A stretch of 37,636 nt of DNA. It comes from Prevotella sp. GTDB taxonomy: Bacteria; Bacteroidota; Bacteroidia; Bacteroidales; Bacteroidaceae. Shown here in pieces: positions 8,477 to 18,250 of this stretch. Below the pieces are notes generated by a model, which worked only from the letters and a program-made list of their open reading frames with translations, had not been told where the DNA came from and ran no database searches. The stretch covers positions 1-37,636 of the forward strand of contig JAFLSE010000029.1 of NCBI GenBank assembly GCA_022511075.1, written 5' to 3'. The translations under genes were made by a program, and so were the position numbers. How positions within the stretch are numbered: the first letter of the stretch is position 1; the number at the start of each line of letters is the position of its first letter.

Positions 8477-8511
8477 AGCTAATTATAAGGTAAAAAGATA
8501 AAAATTAGACT

Positions 8512-10005
8512 ATGAGTGACAGACTTTATATATTTGATACCACGTTGAGAGACGGGGAACAGGTGCCTGGCTGCCAACTGAACACCGTGGAGAAGATACA
8601 GGTGGCAAAGCAGTTGGAGCAACTCGGCGTGGACGTGATAGAGGCAGGATTTCCTATATCGAGTCCGGGCGACTTTAATTCTGTGATTGAAATTTCTAAG
8701 GCTGTAACGTGGCCAACCATTTGCGCACTTACGCGTGCGGTGCAGAAAGACATCGACGTGGCTGTGGAAGCCCTGCAATATGCAAAGCGCAAGCGCATAC
8801 ACACGGGTATAGGCACGAGCGACTCGCACATAAAATACAAGTTCAACTCAAATCGCGAAGAGATTATAGAGCGTGCAGTGTCTGCCGTTAAATATGCCAA
8901 GAAATATGTGGAGGATGTGGAGTTCTATGCAGAGGATGCAGGGCGCACCGACAACGAATACCTTGCCCGTGTGGTGGAGGCTGTTGTTAAGGCAGGTGCT
9001 ACGGTGGTGAATATTCCCGACACTACGGGATATTGCCTTCCTCACGAATATGGCGCAAAGATAAAGTATCTCATGGAGCATGTGAATGGGGTGGAGAACG
9101 TTATTATTTCCACCCACTGCCACAACGACCTCGGTATGGCAACCGCCAACACAATGGCTGGTATCATAAACGGTGCGCGCCAAGTGGAAGTTACGATAAA
9201 CGGTATCGGCGAGCGTGCCGGCAACACGAGTGAGGAGGAGATTGCCATGATTCTGAAGTGCCACAAAGGATTAGGCATAGAGACTAACATAAACACCAAC
9301 AAGATTTATCCCACGAGCCGAATGATTTCGTCGCTCATGAACATGCCCGTGCAGCCCAACAAGGCTATTGTGGGTCGCAATGCCTTTGCGCACTCCAGCG
9401 GAATACATCAGGACGGAGTACTGAAGAACGTGCAGACCTACGAGATTATGGACCCGAAGGACGTGGGCATAGACGACAACTCCATTGTGCTCACGGCACG
9501 CAGCGGACGTGCAGCATTGAAGCATCGACTGAGCGTATTGGGCGTGGAAATGGATGGCGAGAAACTCGACAAGATATATCAGGAATTCCTGAAACTTGCC
9601 GACCGCAAGAAAGAAGTACACGACGACGACATACTGATGCTTGCAGGACAAGACCGCGCGGCAAGCAGCAACATAAAGCTCGACTACCTGCAAGTTACTA
9701 CGGGTATGGGAGTGAAGAGCGTGGCGTGCATAGGTCTCGACATTGCAGGCGAGAAGTTTGAGGCATCGGCTTCGGGCAACGGTCCTGTTGATGCTGCCAT
9801 AAAGGCGTTGAAGAACATCATAAAGCGAAACATGACACTGAAGGAATTTACGATACAGGCCATCAGCAAAGGATCAGACGATGTGGGCAAGGTGCACATG
9901 CAGGTGGAATACAACGGCAGCGTGTACTATGGCTTCGGCGCAAACACCGACATTGTAACCGCCAGCGTGGAGGCATACATTGACTGTATAAACAAGTTCA
10001 AGTAA
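8512..10005 (+). CDS. leuA: 2-isopropylmalate synthase
   Basis: 497-aa enzyme condensing 2-oxoisovalerate with acetyl-CoA, the first committed step of leucine synthesis. The DRE-TIM barrel shows TLRDGEQ with metal ligand Asp14 and THCHND with His202 and His204. A flexible linker leads to the LeuA dimerisation/allosteric domain (about 370-497), which binds leucine in the family; [13 protein letters not shown] lies in this domain. Full length and intact. It heads the operon leuA-leuC-leuD-second synthase-leuB and is separated from leuC by 44 nt. Confidence 0.96.
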   Translation: MSDRLYIFDTTLRDGEQVPGCQLNTVEKIQVAKQLEQLGVDVIEAGFPISSPGDFNSVIEISKAVTWPTICALTRAVQKDIDVAVEALQYAKRKRIHTGIGTSDSHIKYKFNSNREEIIERAVSAVKYAKKYVEDVEFYAEDAGRTDNEYLARVVEAVVKAGATVVNIPDTTGYCLPHEYGAKIKYLMEHVNGVENVIISTHCHNDLGMATANTMAGIINGARQVEVTINGIGERAGNTSEEEIAMILKCHKGLGIETNINTNKIYPTSRMISSLMNMPVQPNKAIVGRNAFAHSSGIHQDGVLKNVQTYEIMDPKDVGIDDNSIVLTARSGRAALKHRLSVLGVEMDGEKLDKIYQEFLKLADRKKEVHDDDILMLAGQDRAASSNIKLDYLQVTTGMGVKSVACIGLDIAGEKFEASASGNGPVDAAIKALKNIIKRNMTLKEFTIQAISKGSDDVGKVHMQVEYNGSVYYGFGANTDIVTASVEAYIDCINKFK

Positions 10006-10049
10006 TGCCATATTGATAATAAGATATAAAGGAAAAACATATACATATC

Positions 10050-11444
10050 ATGAATACATTATTCGATAAGATTTGGGACAAGCACGTGGTGCAGGTTGTA
10101 GAAGACGGTCCCACACAGCTTTACATAGATAGGCTTTATTGCCACGAGGTGACATCGCCGCAGGCTTTTGCCGGCATGAGGGCAAGGGGCATCGGCTGTC
10201 TCCGTCCGGAGCAGATATTTTGCATGCCCGACCACAACACACCGACGCATGACCAAGACAAGCCGATAGAAGACCCTGTATCTAAGACGCAGGTGGACAC
10301 GCTGGCAAAGAATGCCGCCGACTTCGGCTTGAATCATTTTGGTATGATGCACAAGAAGAACGGTATCATACACGTCGTTGGTCCGGAGCGTGGCTTATCG
10401 TTGCCGGGAATGACCATAGTATGTGGCGACTCCCATACCTCCACACACGGGGCAATGGGTGCAGTGGCTTTCGGCATAGGCACTTCGGAGGTGGAGATGG
10501 TAATGGCATCGCAGTGCATATTGCAGAGCAAGCCAAAGTCGATGCGCATAAACATTGAGGGCACTCTCGGCAAGGGAGTGACGGCAAAGGACGTTGCGCT
10601 GTATCTTATGGCACAACTCACGACAAGTGGTGCTACGGGATATTTTGTGGAATATGCCGGCAGTGTGGTGCGCGACTTGTCGATGGAAGGTCGTCTCACA
10701 CTTTGCAACCTCTCAATAGAGATGGGTGCGCGTGGCGGATTCGTAGCCCCCGACGAAAAGACGTTTGAGTATATCAAAGGACGTGAATATGCCCCTAAAG
10801 GCGAGGAATGGGATAAGGCAGTAAAATACTGGAAAACGCTGAAGAGTGGCGATGATGCCGTGTTTGATAAGGAACTGACATTCAATGCCGCTGATATTGA
10901 GCCGCGCGTTACTTATGGTACAAACCCCGGTATGGGCATTGGCATAACGGAAAAGATACCTGCAATAGACACAATCGACGAGGCAGGTAGGGCAAGTTAC
11001 TTGAAGTCGCTTGCATATATGGGATTTGAGCCAGGCGACAGTATGCTTGGCAAGAAGGTTGACTATGTTTTCCTCGGTGCTTGCACTAATGGGCGCATAG
11101 AGGACTTCCGTGCCTTTGCATCAATAGTGAAAGGCAGGCGCAAGGCTGACGATGTTGTGGCATGGCTCGTGCCCGGCTCATGGCTCGTTGACGAGCAGAT
11201 ACGTGAGGAAGGTCTCGACAAGGTGCTTGAAGAGGCAGGCTTTGAAATTCGCCAGCCAGGTTGCTCAGCATGTCTTGCAATGAACGACGATAAAATACCG
11301 GCAGGCAAGTTGAGTGTTTCGACGAGCAACCGCAACTTTGAGGGACGGCAGGGACCGGGCGCTCGCACCGTGCTTGCAAGTCCGCTTGTAGCTGCTGCTG
11401 CTGCCGTTACGGGTGTTATAACTGACCCGAGGGAAATGATGTAA
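10050..11444 (+). CDS. leuC: 3-isopropylmalate dehydratase, large subunit
   Basis: 464-aa aconitase-family subunit that with LeuD isomerises 2- to 3-isopropylmalate. The three [4Fe-4S] cysteines are visible: Cys345 in GACTNGR and Cys405 and Cys408 in GCSACLAMN. The active-site stretches [20 protein letters not shown] and [13 protein letters not shown] are intact. The same enzyme also serves the citramalate route to isoleucine in organisms that use it. It is 36 nt upstream of leuD, its obligate partner. Confidence 0.97.
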   Translation: MNTLFDKIWDKHVVQVVEDGPTQLYIDRLYCHEVTSPQAFAGMRARGIGCLRPEQIFCMPDHNTPTHDQDKPIEDPVSKTQVDTLAKNAADFGLNHFGMMHKKNGIIHVVGPERGLSLPGMTIVCGDSHTSTHGAMGAVAFGIGTSEVEMVMASQCILQSKPKSMRINIEGTLGKGVTAKDVALYLMAQLTTSGATGYFVEYAGSVVRDLSMEGRLTLCNLSIEMGARGGFVAPDEKTFEYIKGREYAPKGEEWDKAVKYWKTLKSGDDAVFDKELTFNAADIEPRVTYGTNPGMGIGITEKIPAIDTIDEAGRASYLKSLAYMGFEPGDSMLGKKVDYVFLGACTNGRIEDFRAFASIVKGRRKADDVVAWLVPGSWLVDEQIREEGLDKVLEEAGFEIRQPGCSACLAMNDDKIPAGKLSVSTSNRNFEGRQGPGARTVLASPLVAAAAAVTGVITDPREMM

Positions 11445-11480
11445 AAAACACTCTTCAAAAGTTTTAAACACAAACATACG

Positions 11481-12077
11481 ATGAAACAAAAATTCGATAT
11501 AATAAAGAGCACATGCGTGCCGTTGCCATTGGAGAACGTGGATACAGACCAGATTATTCCAGCGCGTTTCCTCAAAGCCACTACGAGGGAGGAGAAGTTT
11601 TTCGGTGACAACCTGTTTCGTGATTGGCGATATAATGCCGACGGCTCGCTGAACAAGGACTTCGTTCTTAACGACCCCACATACAGCGGAGAGATTCTCG
11701 TGGCAGGAAAGAACTTCGGCAGCGGCTCCAGCCGTGAGCATGCGGCATGGGCTATTGCCGGCTATGGCTTCCGTGTTGTGATTTCGAGTTTCTTTGCCGA
11801 CATTCACAAGAACAACGAACTTAACAACTTCGTATTGCCCGTTGTCGTTACGCCTGAATTCTTGAGTGAGTTGTTCGACAGCATCAAGGAAAACCCAAAG
11901 ACAGAGGTTATTGTGGACGTGCCAAACCAGATGGTGACGAACACAGCCACAGGCAGGAGTGAGAAGTTTGAGATAAACGGCTATAAGAAATACTGCCTGA
12001 TGAACGCCCTCGACGATATCGACTTCCTGCTGGAGAACAAGGACAAGATAGAGGAATGGGAACAGCGCAACAAATAA
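11481..12077 (+). CDS. leuD: 3-isopropylmalate dehydratase, small subunit
   Basis: 198-aa swivel domain that completes the LeuC active site. The characteristic loop FGSGSSREHAAWA is present, and the N-terminal PLPLENVDTDQIIPARFLK motif is typical. Its 3' end overlaps the next gene by 22 nt in another frame, which suggests translational coupling. Confidence 0.96.
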   Translation: MKQKFDIIKSTCVPLPLENVDTDQIIPARFLKATTREEKFFGDNLFRDWRYNADGSLNKDFVLNDPTYSGEILVAGKNFGSGSSREHAAWAIAGYGFRVVISSFFADIHKNNELNNFVLPVVVTPEFLSELFDSIKENPKTEVIVDVPNQMVTNTATGRSEKFEINGYKKYCLMNALDDIDFLLENKDKIEEWEQRNK

Positions 12078-13621
12078 ATACATACAGGGGCATTCAGCCT
12101 TTCATAGAGATAATGGACTCCACGCTCCGCGACGGTGAGCAGACCAACGGAGTGTCGTTCGTGCCTCATGAGAAACTGATGATAGCCCGTATGCTGCTCC
12201 GCGATGTAAACGTAGACCGTGTGGAGGTGGCATCGGCGCGCGTCTCCGATGGCGAGAAGGAGGCGGTGAAGATGATAACCCGCTATGCCCGTCGCATAGG
12301 CATGATAGACAAGGTTGAGGTGCTTGGCTTTGTTGACGGCGGAAGGTCGATAGACTGGATAGAAGAATGTGGGGGCAAAGTGATAAACTTGCTTGCAAAG
12401 GGCAGCGAAAACCACTGTACGCATCAACTGAATAAAAGTTGCGCAGAGCATATATCTGACATAAAGGCTTCGCTTGCATACGCACAGGAGAAGGGTTTTA
12501 CGGTTAATCTCTATCTTGAGGACTGGAGCAATGGCATGCAGGACTCTCCCGAATATGTGTATCAGATAATGGATGCTTTGCAGGACTCCTGCATACGACG
12601 TTTTATGCTGCCCGACACCCTCGGAGTGCTTAATCCCTTGCAGGTGATAGAACTATTTCGTAAGATGCGCAAACGTTATCCGCAATGCCATTTTGACTTC
12701 CATGCCCACAACGACTATGACCTTGCGGTGAGTAATTCGCTTGCTGCAGTGTTGAGTGGTGCAAAGGGACTTCATGTTACGGTAAACGGACTTGGTGAGC
12801 GCTGCGGCAACGCCCCGTTGTCGAGCGTGCAGGTTATTCTTAAAGACCAGTTCCACGCCAAGACAAGCATTGTAGAGGACAAACTGAAGGATATAAGCCA
12901 CTTAGTGGAGGGCTATTCGGGCATTGCCGTGGCTCCGAACATGCCAATCGTGGGCAGCAATGTGTTTACGCAGGTGGCTGGTGTTCATGCCGATGGCGAC
13001 AACAAGAACAATCTTTATTACAATGACCTCGTGCCCGAACGTTTCGGCAGGAAGCGTGAATATGCCTTGGGCAAAAACAGCGGCAAGGCAAACATTCTGA
13101 AAAACCTTGAGGAACTTGGCTTGGAACTTACTCCGAATCAGGCACGCAAGGTGACACAGCGCATAATTGAACTCGGTGACAAGAAAGAGCTTGTAACGCA
13201 GGAAGACCTGCCTTATATAGTAAGTGACGTGCTGAAACACGATGTGCCCGATGAGCGGGTGCAACTGCTAAGTTACATCGTCACCACGAGTTACGGACTG
13301 AAGCCAATGGCGAGCGTTAAGTTACAGGTGGGCGAAGAGGTGTATGAGGAACAGGCTACGGGTGACGGTCAGTATGATGCCTTTATGCGTAGTGTGCGCC
13401 ATATATACCGAGACAAGTTGGGGCGGAAATTCCCGTGGCTCGACAACTATGCTGTGAGTATTCCTCCCGGCGGTCGCACCGATGCGCTTGTGCAGACAAT
13501 AATAGTGTGGAACTGGAACGACAAGATGATACGCACTCGTGGACTTGACGCAGACCAGACGGAGGCTGCCATAAAGGCTACGATGAAGATGCTTAACATT
13601 ATTGAAGACGATTTTAAATAA
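12056..13621 (+). CDS. Second 2-isopropylmalate synthase-family enzyme, possibly (R)-citramalate synthase
   Basis: 521-aa DRE-TIM enzyme with a C-terminal LeuA dimerisation domain, paralogous to leuA but clearly diverged. Metal ligands are Asp26 in DSTLRDGEQ and His216 and His218 in FHAHND. In place of the strict LeuA pattern it has GLGERCGNAPLSSVQV and GVHADGDNKNN, a form common in Bacteroidetes genomes that carry two synthases in one leu cluster. The citramalate assignment (pyruvate plus acetyl-CoA, feeding isoleucine synthesis through LeuCDB) is inferred from operon position beside leuC, leuD and leuB; a second IPMS or a related homologue is possible. The start overlaps leuD; an internal ATG at 12113 would cut into the barrel. 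Confidence 0.8.
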   Translation: MGTAQQINTYRGIQPFIEIMDSTLRDGEQTNGVSFVPHEKLMIARMLLRDVNVDRVEVASARVSDGEKEAVKMITRYARRIGMIDKVEVLGFVDGGRSIDWIEECGGKVINLLAKGSENHCTHQLNKSCAEHISDIKASLAYAQEKGFTVNLYLEDWSNGMQDSPEYVYQIMDALQDSCIRRFMLPDTLGVLNPLQVIELFRKMRKRYPQCHFDFHAHNDYDLAVSNSLAAVLSGAKGLHVTVNGLGERCGNAPLSSVQVILKDQFHAKTSIVEDKLKDISHLVEGYSGIAVAPNMPIVGSNVFTQVAGVHADGDNKNNLYYNDLVPERFGRKREYALGKNSGKANILKNLEELGLELTPNQARKVTQRIIELGDKKELVTQEDLPYIVSDVLKHDVPDERVQLLSYIVTTSYGLKPMASVKLQVGEEVYEEQATGDGQYDAFMRSVRHIYRDKLGRKFPWLDNYAVSIPPGGRTDALVQTIIVWNWNDKMIRTRGLDADQTEAAIKATMKMLNIIEDDFK

Positions 13622-13641
13622 TAAAATGATATATAAAGACT

Positions 13642-14703
13642 ATGGATTTTAAGATTGCGGTTTTGGCTGGCGACGGCATAGGTCCTGAGATATCCAAGCA
13701 GGGCGTTGACGTGATGACAGCCGTGTGCGAGAAATTCGGACACAACGTTAGTTATGAATATGCCGTCTGTGGTGCAGATGCCATTGACAAGGTGGGCGAC
13801 CCATTCCCCGAGGAGACATATCAGGCTTGTAAGAATGCTGATGCGGTGTTGTTCTCTGCTGTTGGCGACCCTAAGTATGACAACGACCCTACGGCAAAGG
13901 TGCGCCCCGAACAGGGATTGCTTGCCATGCGCAAGAAACTTGGACTCTTTGCCAACATACGCCCCGTGCAGACCTTCAAGTGCCTGCTCCACAAGTCGCC
14001 TTTGCGCAAGGAACTTGTAGAGGGCGCTGACTTCCTTTGCATTCGTGAACTAACGGGTGGTATGTATTTCGGTGAGAAGTATCAGGACAACGACAAGGCG
14101 TATGACACCAACTACTACACGCGTCCCGAGATAGAGCGTATATTGAAGGTGGGTTTTGAGTATGCTATGAAGCGTAACAAACACCTCACCGTCGTAGACA
14201 AGGCAAATGTATTGGCTTCGAGCCGCCTTTGGAGGCAGATAGCACAGGAAATGGCGCCAAACTATCCCGAGGTACAGACCGACTATATGTTTGTTGACAA
14301 CGCCGCAATGCGTATGATACAAGAGCCGACATTTTTCGATGTTATGGTTACTGAAAATACCTTCGGCGATATTCTCACCGACGAGGGCTCTTGCATCAGT
14401 GGCTCAATGGGGCTTCTTCCTTCGGCATCAACGGGTGAGAGCACTCCAGTGTTTGAGCCTATCCACGGCTCTTGGCCTCAGGCAAAGGGGCAGAACATTG
14501 CCAACCCGTTGGCGCAGATTCTTTCCGTTGCCATGCTTTTTGAGTATTTTGATTTGAAGGCAGAAGGCGCACTCATTCGTAAGGCAGTAGATGCAAGTCT
14601 CGATGAGAATGTGCGCACGCCGGAGATTCAGGTAGACGGCGGTGCAAAGTACGGCACAAAGGAAGTTGGCGAATGGATTGTCAATTTCATCAAGAATAAC
14701 TGA
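13642..14703 (+). CDS. leuB: 3-isopropylmalate dehydrogenase
   Basis: 353-aa NAD-dependent beta-decarboxylating dehydrogenase, the third leucine step. The N-terminal [15 protein letters not shown], the active-site [12 protein letters not shown] stretch, the cofactor/metal segment [20 protein letters not shown] and the downstream EPIHGSWP are all conserved. It lies 20 nt after the second synthase. The same enzyme type can act on 3-methylmalate in the citramalate route. Confidence 0.96.
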   Translation: MDFKIAVLAGDGIGPEISKQGVDVMTAVCEKFGHNVSYEYAVCGADAIDKVGDPFPEETYQACKNADAVLFSAVGDPKYDNDPTAKVRPEQGLLAMRKKLGLFANIRPVQTFKCLLHKSPLRKELVEGADFLCIRELTGGMYFGEKYQDNDKAYDTNYYTRPEIERILKVGFEYAMKRNKHLTVVDKANVLASSRLWRQIAQEMAPNYPEVQTDYMFVDNAAMRMIQEPTFFDVMVTENTFGDILTDEGSCISGSMGLLPSASTGESTPVFEPIHGSWPQAKGQNIANPLAQILSVAMLFEYFDLKAEGALIRKAVDASLDENVRTPEIQVDGGAKYGTKEVGEWIVNFIKNN

Positions 14704-14717
14704 ACGAATTGCTAAAA

Positions 14718-15380
14718 ATGCGTAACATATTCGTTACTATAATACTTTTTATGTTCTGTGCGATTGGCTCTTATAGTCAGTCGGCAGAACATTTTTTCGA
14801 TTCTGACTCAAAACTCGATAAGGCACAATTGTGCGACACTCTGCTTAAACAGGCTGCTGTAAATCTTGAAAAACAGCAGTGGGATTATGCCCTTGAGAAA
14901 TACGGCAAGGTGCTTGAAATAGACGAAAACAACCTTGCTGCGCGCTATTTCCGTGCTTATGCCCATACAAAACTGCGTCATTATGACTGGGCTAAAAGCG
15001 ATTACGAAGATTTTCTTCGCATTGTTCCAAAGCATCTCGAAGCACAACTCGGACTTGCCTACATCTATGAGAAACTCGGCAAAAATCGTGATGCTTTTGA
15101 TATGTACAACCGCATAGTACAGCAGTTCCCCGACAGTGCCACTGCATACGCTGCCCGTGCCGTCTACGAACAAAGTAATAATCTTGCAGAGGTAGCCCTG
15201 TACGACTGGGAACAGGCAATCCGCCGCAGTCCTGACAATACCGACTATATGATTTCACGTGTCGAACTTCTTATCACTCTCAATCGCAAGGAAGAGGCTG
15301 TTGCCGCACTCGATGAGATGCGCAAGCGTGGTGTACCTATGGGATTGCTCCGCCAATGGTACAAGACCTACTCTCATTAA
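14718..15380 (+). CDS. Exported TPR-repeat protein
   Basis: 220-aa protein with a signal peptide (about residues 1-20, ending GSYSQ) followed by tetratricopeptide repeats: a first clear unit at about 45-80 (WDYALEKYGKVLEIDENNLAARYFRAYAHTK pattern), then at least three more to about residue 205. TPR repeats are helical protein-binding scaffolds; no catalytic domain is present. It starts 14 nt after leuB and is probably on the same mRNA, but nothing ties its role to leucine synthesis. I chose the ATG at 14718; a TTG nine bases upstream is less likely. Confidence 0.8.
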   Translation: MRNIFVTIILFMFCAIGSYSQSAEHFFDSDSKLDKAQLCDTLLKQAAVNLEKQQWDYALEKYGKVLEIDENNLAARYFRAYAHTKLRHYDWAKSDYEDFLRIVPKHLEAQLGLAYIYEKLGKNRDAFDMYNRIVQQFPDSATAYAARAVYEQSNNLAEVALYDWEQAIRRSPDNTDYMISRVELLITLNRKEEAVAALDEMRKRGVPMGLLRQWYKTYSH

Positions 15381-15534
15381 TGAAAGTAGGGAAACTCCTA
15401 ATCCTATCTTATAAGATGTTTTATAAAATCTTCTATCAACGCATTATTGAATTCCAAGCTTCATAAGGTTAGTATATTAACAAAATTTATTTATGCAGCA
15501 CGTAATAAGAATAAAATAAATAAAGTTAATTTAT

Positions 15535-15565
15535 TTTGTATTCCACTTTATTTATCCTACCTTTG
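15535..15565 (+). promoter_or_regulatory. Predicted promoter of the DUF4199-to-MATE operon
   Basis: TTTG at 15535-15538, 19 nt, then TACCTTTG at 15558-15565, about 25 nt before the ATG. It sits at the end of a 210-nt AT-rich gap after the TPR gene, in which I see no other clear element. Confidence 0.72.
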
Positions 15566-15590
15566 CAAATTGGAAGTAAAGTATCATTAA

Positions 15591-16124
15591 ATGACACCAC
15601 AAGAATATACACAGCTGAAAGCATTTGCACGTATAGACGGTGCAATACTTGGTGTGGTATGGATAGTGAGTTTCTTGCTTTGTATAGCAGGATTCAGCAA
15701 TCCAGGAATGTCGTTGCCGGGCAGTCTTTTGGCGGTATGCTCACCGTTTATAGCAGGAACAAGATTGGTGAAATTTCGCAACTATGCACTTAACGGCGTG
15801 ATATCGTTCCGCAGGGCAATGGCATACTATATACTAATGTTTTTCTATGCCTCGCTACTTATGGCGTTGGCGCAATACATCTACTTTGCGTATTTCGACA
15901 ACGGATATGTAATGAGTTATTATGTAAACACGCTGAACATGCCCGAAGCGCAGCAGATGATAGAGGCTGCAGGACTGAGCCGCAAGGAAATGGAAGAGGC
16001 CCTGACACAGATGCAACAGACATCGCCCATAGCAATGGCGCTAAACATAATGACATTCAACATAACCGTGGGAATCGTGCTTAGCCCTATTGCGGCATTG
16101 TTCACAAAAAAGGAAAAAAGATAG
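15591..16124 (+). CDS. DUF4199 family membrane protein
   Basis: 177-aa protein with about four hydrophobic segments (roughly 17-36, 42-58, 75-98 and 148-168), a Bacteroidetes-restricted inner-membrane family of unknown function. The charged, Met- and Glu-rich stretch at about 113-145 lies between the third and fourth segments. DUF4199 genes are often found directly before a GT2 glycosyltransferase, as here (5-nt gap), so a shared membrane process is likely. No enzymatic motif is visible. Confidence 0.8.
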   Translation: MTPQEYTQLKAFARIDGAILGVVWIVSFLLCIAGFSNPGMSLPGSLLAVCSPFIAGTRLVKFRNYALNGVISFRRAMAYYILMFFYASLLMALAQYIYFAYFDNGYVMSYYVNTLNMPEAQQMIEAAGLSRKEMEEALTQMQQTSPIAMALNIMTFNITVGIVLSPIAALFTKKEKR

Positions 16125-16129
16125 ACAAA

Positions 16130-17092
16130 ATGGATATTTCAGTAATAATACCGCTATACAACGAAGAAGAGTCTTTGCCTGAACTCTACGATTGGATAGA
16201 GAGGGTGATGAAAAAGAACGGCTTCACCTTTGAGGTGATATTCGTGAACGACGGCAGCACCGACCGCTCTTGGGATGTGATAACAGAACTGAGCAAAAAG
16301 AGCGAGCAGGTGAAAGGCATAAAGTTTCGCCGCAACTACGGCAAGAGTCCGGCACTCTACTGCGGTTTCAAGGAGGCGCAAGGTGATGTGGTAATAACAA
16401 TGGACGCAGACCTGCAGGACTCGCCCGACGAGATACCCGAACTCTACCGAATGATAAAGGAAGATGGCTATGACCTTGTGTCGGGCTACAAGCAGAAACG
16501 CTACGACCCACTGTCGAAGACCATACCTACGAAACTTTTCAATGCCACGGCACGGAAGATTAGCGGAGTGAAAAACCTGCACGACTTTAACTGCGGACTG
16601 AAGGCATATCGCAAGGCAGTGGTAAAGAACATAGAGGTATATGGCGAGATGCACCGCTATATACCATATTTGGCAAAAAACGCCGGCTTCACCAAGATAG
16701 GTGAAAAGGTGGTTCACCACCAGGTACGCAAGTATGGCAAGTCGAAATTCGGCATAAATCGCTTCGTGAACGGTTACCTTGATTTGCTCACATTATGGTT
16801 TTTAAGCAGTTTTGGCGCAAAGCCCATGCATGTGTTTGGCTTCATCGGCTCACTAATGTTCACGATAGGCTTCATAGCGGCATTCATACTCGGAGCAGAC
16901 AAGCTATGGTGTCTTGCCCACGGCATACAACAGCGACTTGTAACAAGTTCACCATATTTCTACATATCGCTCACAATGATGATAATAGGTACACAGTTGT
17001 TTGTTGCAGGATTCTTGGGCGACCTTATAAGCCGCTCGTCACAGCAGCGCAACGACTACCAGATAGAGGAGGAGATAAGATGCGGAAAATAA
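16130..17092 (+). CDS. Membrane-anchored family 2 glycosyltransferase (DPM1/GtrB-like)
   Basis: 320-aa protein with an N-terminal GT-A domain and two C-terminal membrane segments (about 228-250 and 270-298). The start ISVIIPLYNEEESLPELYDWI, the nucleotide-sugar/metal motif Asp92-Ala-Asp94 (TMDADLQDSPDEIPEL) and FNCGLKAYRK are typical of enzymes that transfer a sugar to undecaprenyl or dolichyl phosphate at the cytoplasmic face. The product sugar and the final acceptor cannot be told. Its stop overlaps the start of the next gene by 13 nt. Confidence 0.9.
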   Translation: MDISVIIPLYNEEESLPELYDWIERVMKKNGFTFEVIFVNDGSTDRSWDVITELSKKSEQVKGIKFRRNYGKSPALYCGFKEAQGDVVITMDADLQDSPDEIPELYRMIKEDGYDLVSGYKQKRYDPLSKTIPTKLFNATARKISGVKNLHDFNCGLKAYRKAVVKNIEVYGEMHRYIPYLAKNAGFTKIGEKVVHHQVRKYGKSKFGINRFVNGYLDLLTLWFLSSFGAKPMHVFGFIGSLMFTIGFIAAFILGADKLWCLAHGIQQRLVTSSPYFYISLTMMIIGTQLFVAGFLGDLISRSSQQRNDYQIEEEIRCGK

Positions 17093-17577
17093 TGATTGTT
17101 GCAGCAGCGGCGATTGCCATAATGACAGCATGTTCGTCGGTGGATTGTCCTGTGGAGAATACTGTAGCAACGGTGTACACCCTGTATCGTGCCGACGGTA
17201 CTGCCGATACCTTGCGCAGCGACACGCTCACGATTGTGTCGCCAAAGCCTAACGGCACTGACACGACACTATTAAACCGCAGCATAGGCACAACCACTTT
17301 CCAACTGCCAATGAGCTACAACAATGCCATAGACACACTATACCTGATTCTTGCCGACACCGCAGAGACAAACCACAAAATATACTTTGACACGATATAC
17401 ATAACAAAGACCAACACGCCACATTTCGAGTCAGTAGACTGCAATTTGTCATATTTCCACGAAATTAAGGATATATGGCATACGCACAACAGGCTCGACT
17501 CGATAGTTATAAACAAAGCATCAGTAAACTATGACCTCACAGACGACCATCTACGAATATATTTCAAAAAGCCGTAA
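17080..17577 (+). CDS. Small lipoprotein, DUF6452-like
   Basis: 165-aa protein with a lipoprotein signal peptide: MRKIMIVAAAAIAIMTACSS, with the lipobox Cys at residue 18. The mature part is rich in Thr and Asp with beta-type patterning and repeated Y-D-T-Y/L-I segments (for example IYFDTIYITKTN). The domain name is from memory of Bacteroidetes gene order (lipoprotein followed by a DUF6048 porin-like protein). The ATG at 17080, inside the end of the glycosyltransferase gene, gives the clean signal; a longer reading from 16795 would be a false extension. It overlaps the next gene by 47 nt. Confidence 0.75.
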   Translation: MRKIMIVAAAAIAIMTACSSVDCPVENTVATVYTLYRADGTADTLRSDTLTIVSPKPNGTDTTLLNRSIGTTTFQLPMSYNNAIDTLYLILADTAETNHKIYFDTIYITKTNTPHFESVDCNLSYFHEIKDIWHTHNRLDSIVINKASVNYDLTDDHLRIYFKKP

Positions 17578-18247
17578 GTGCGGCATAGCATTGCTGACAT
17601 TGATTGTCACCATGCTTGCGCCTCTTGGAACAGCGGCGCAGGAGAATAGTGCGACCATAGTGATACAAAAGGACACAATACCGCTGTTCAGAGGCTTTTC
17701 TGTGCAGTTCAACATCGCAGGTGTGGCAACCAAGATGCTCAGCGACCGTGGTGAGATAGAGGGTGCATTGCGCCTTAACCTGCGCGACAAATATTTTCCC
17801 ATAGTGGAATTAGGCTACGGTATGGCAGACCACGACGACGAGGTGATGAGCTGGCAATACAAGACCAAGGCACCTTTTATGCGAGCTGGAATAGACTGTA
17901 ACCTGCTTCGCAACAAGCATACGGGCAACCGCCTCTACGGAGGATTGCGCTATGGCTTCACATCATATAAGGTTGACATCATGCATCCCGGACTTATAGA
18001 CCCCGTATGGGGAGACATAATGCCTGTGGAACAACTCGGTGAAAAGTGCAACCAACACTGGGCAGAACTTGTCTTTGGGTTAGACGCACAAATAGCCGGT
18101 CCGTTGCATCTCGGTTGGAATGTGCGCTACAAGCGCCGCATAAGCCACAAAGACCCGTCGATAGGAAATGCATGGTATGTGCCGGGATATGGAAAGGCTG
18201 GTGGTGTGTGCTGGGGAGCAGACTTTAACGTGATAATTGATATATAA
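17531..18247 (+). CDS. DUF6048-like outer-membrane beta-barrel protein
   Basis: 238-aa exported protein. A hydrophobic signal at about 19-36 ends ...GTAAQ. The rest alternates in a beta-barrel fashion: FRGFSVQFNIAGVATKML, IVELGYGMADHDDEV, APFMRAGIDCNLL, RLYGGLRYGFTSYKV and HLGWNVRYKRRISH, with aromatic residues near strand ends. The family has no known activity. The start codon lies 47 nt inside the lipoprotein gene, an unusually long overlap, and leaves about 18 polar residues before the signal core; no better start is visible because the next Met is inside the signal. Confidence 0.72.
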   Translation: MTSQTTIYEYISKSRKCGIALLTLIVTMLAPLGTAAQENSATIVIQKDTIPLFRGFSVQFNIAGVATKMLSDRGEIEGALRLNLRDKYFPIVELGYGMADHDDEVMSWQYKTKAPFMRAGIDCNLLRNKHTGNRLYGGLRYGFTSYKVDIMHPGLIDPVWGDIMPVEQLGEKCNQHWAELVFGLDAQIAGPLHLGWNVRYKRRISHKDPSIGNAWYVPGYGKAGGVCWGADFNVIIDI

Positions 18248-18250
18248 AGT

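Noticed and set aside
8401..8511. Leucine attenuator or T-box before leuA
   Set aside because: The predicted leader is about 29 nt, with no run of Leu codons and no hairpin pair.
15381..15534. Terminator of the leu operon
   Set aside because: Weak AT-only inverted repeats (around 15408-15433) occur, but no stable GC stem with a T run, so I do not call one.
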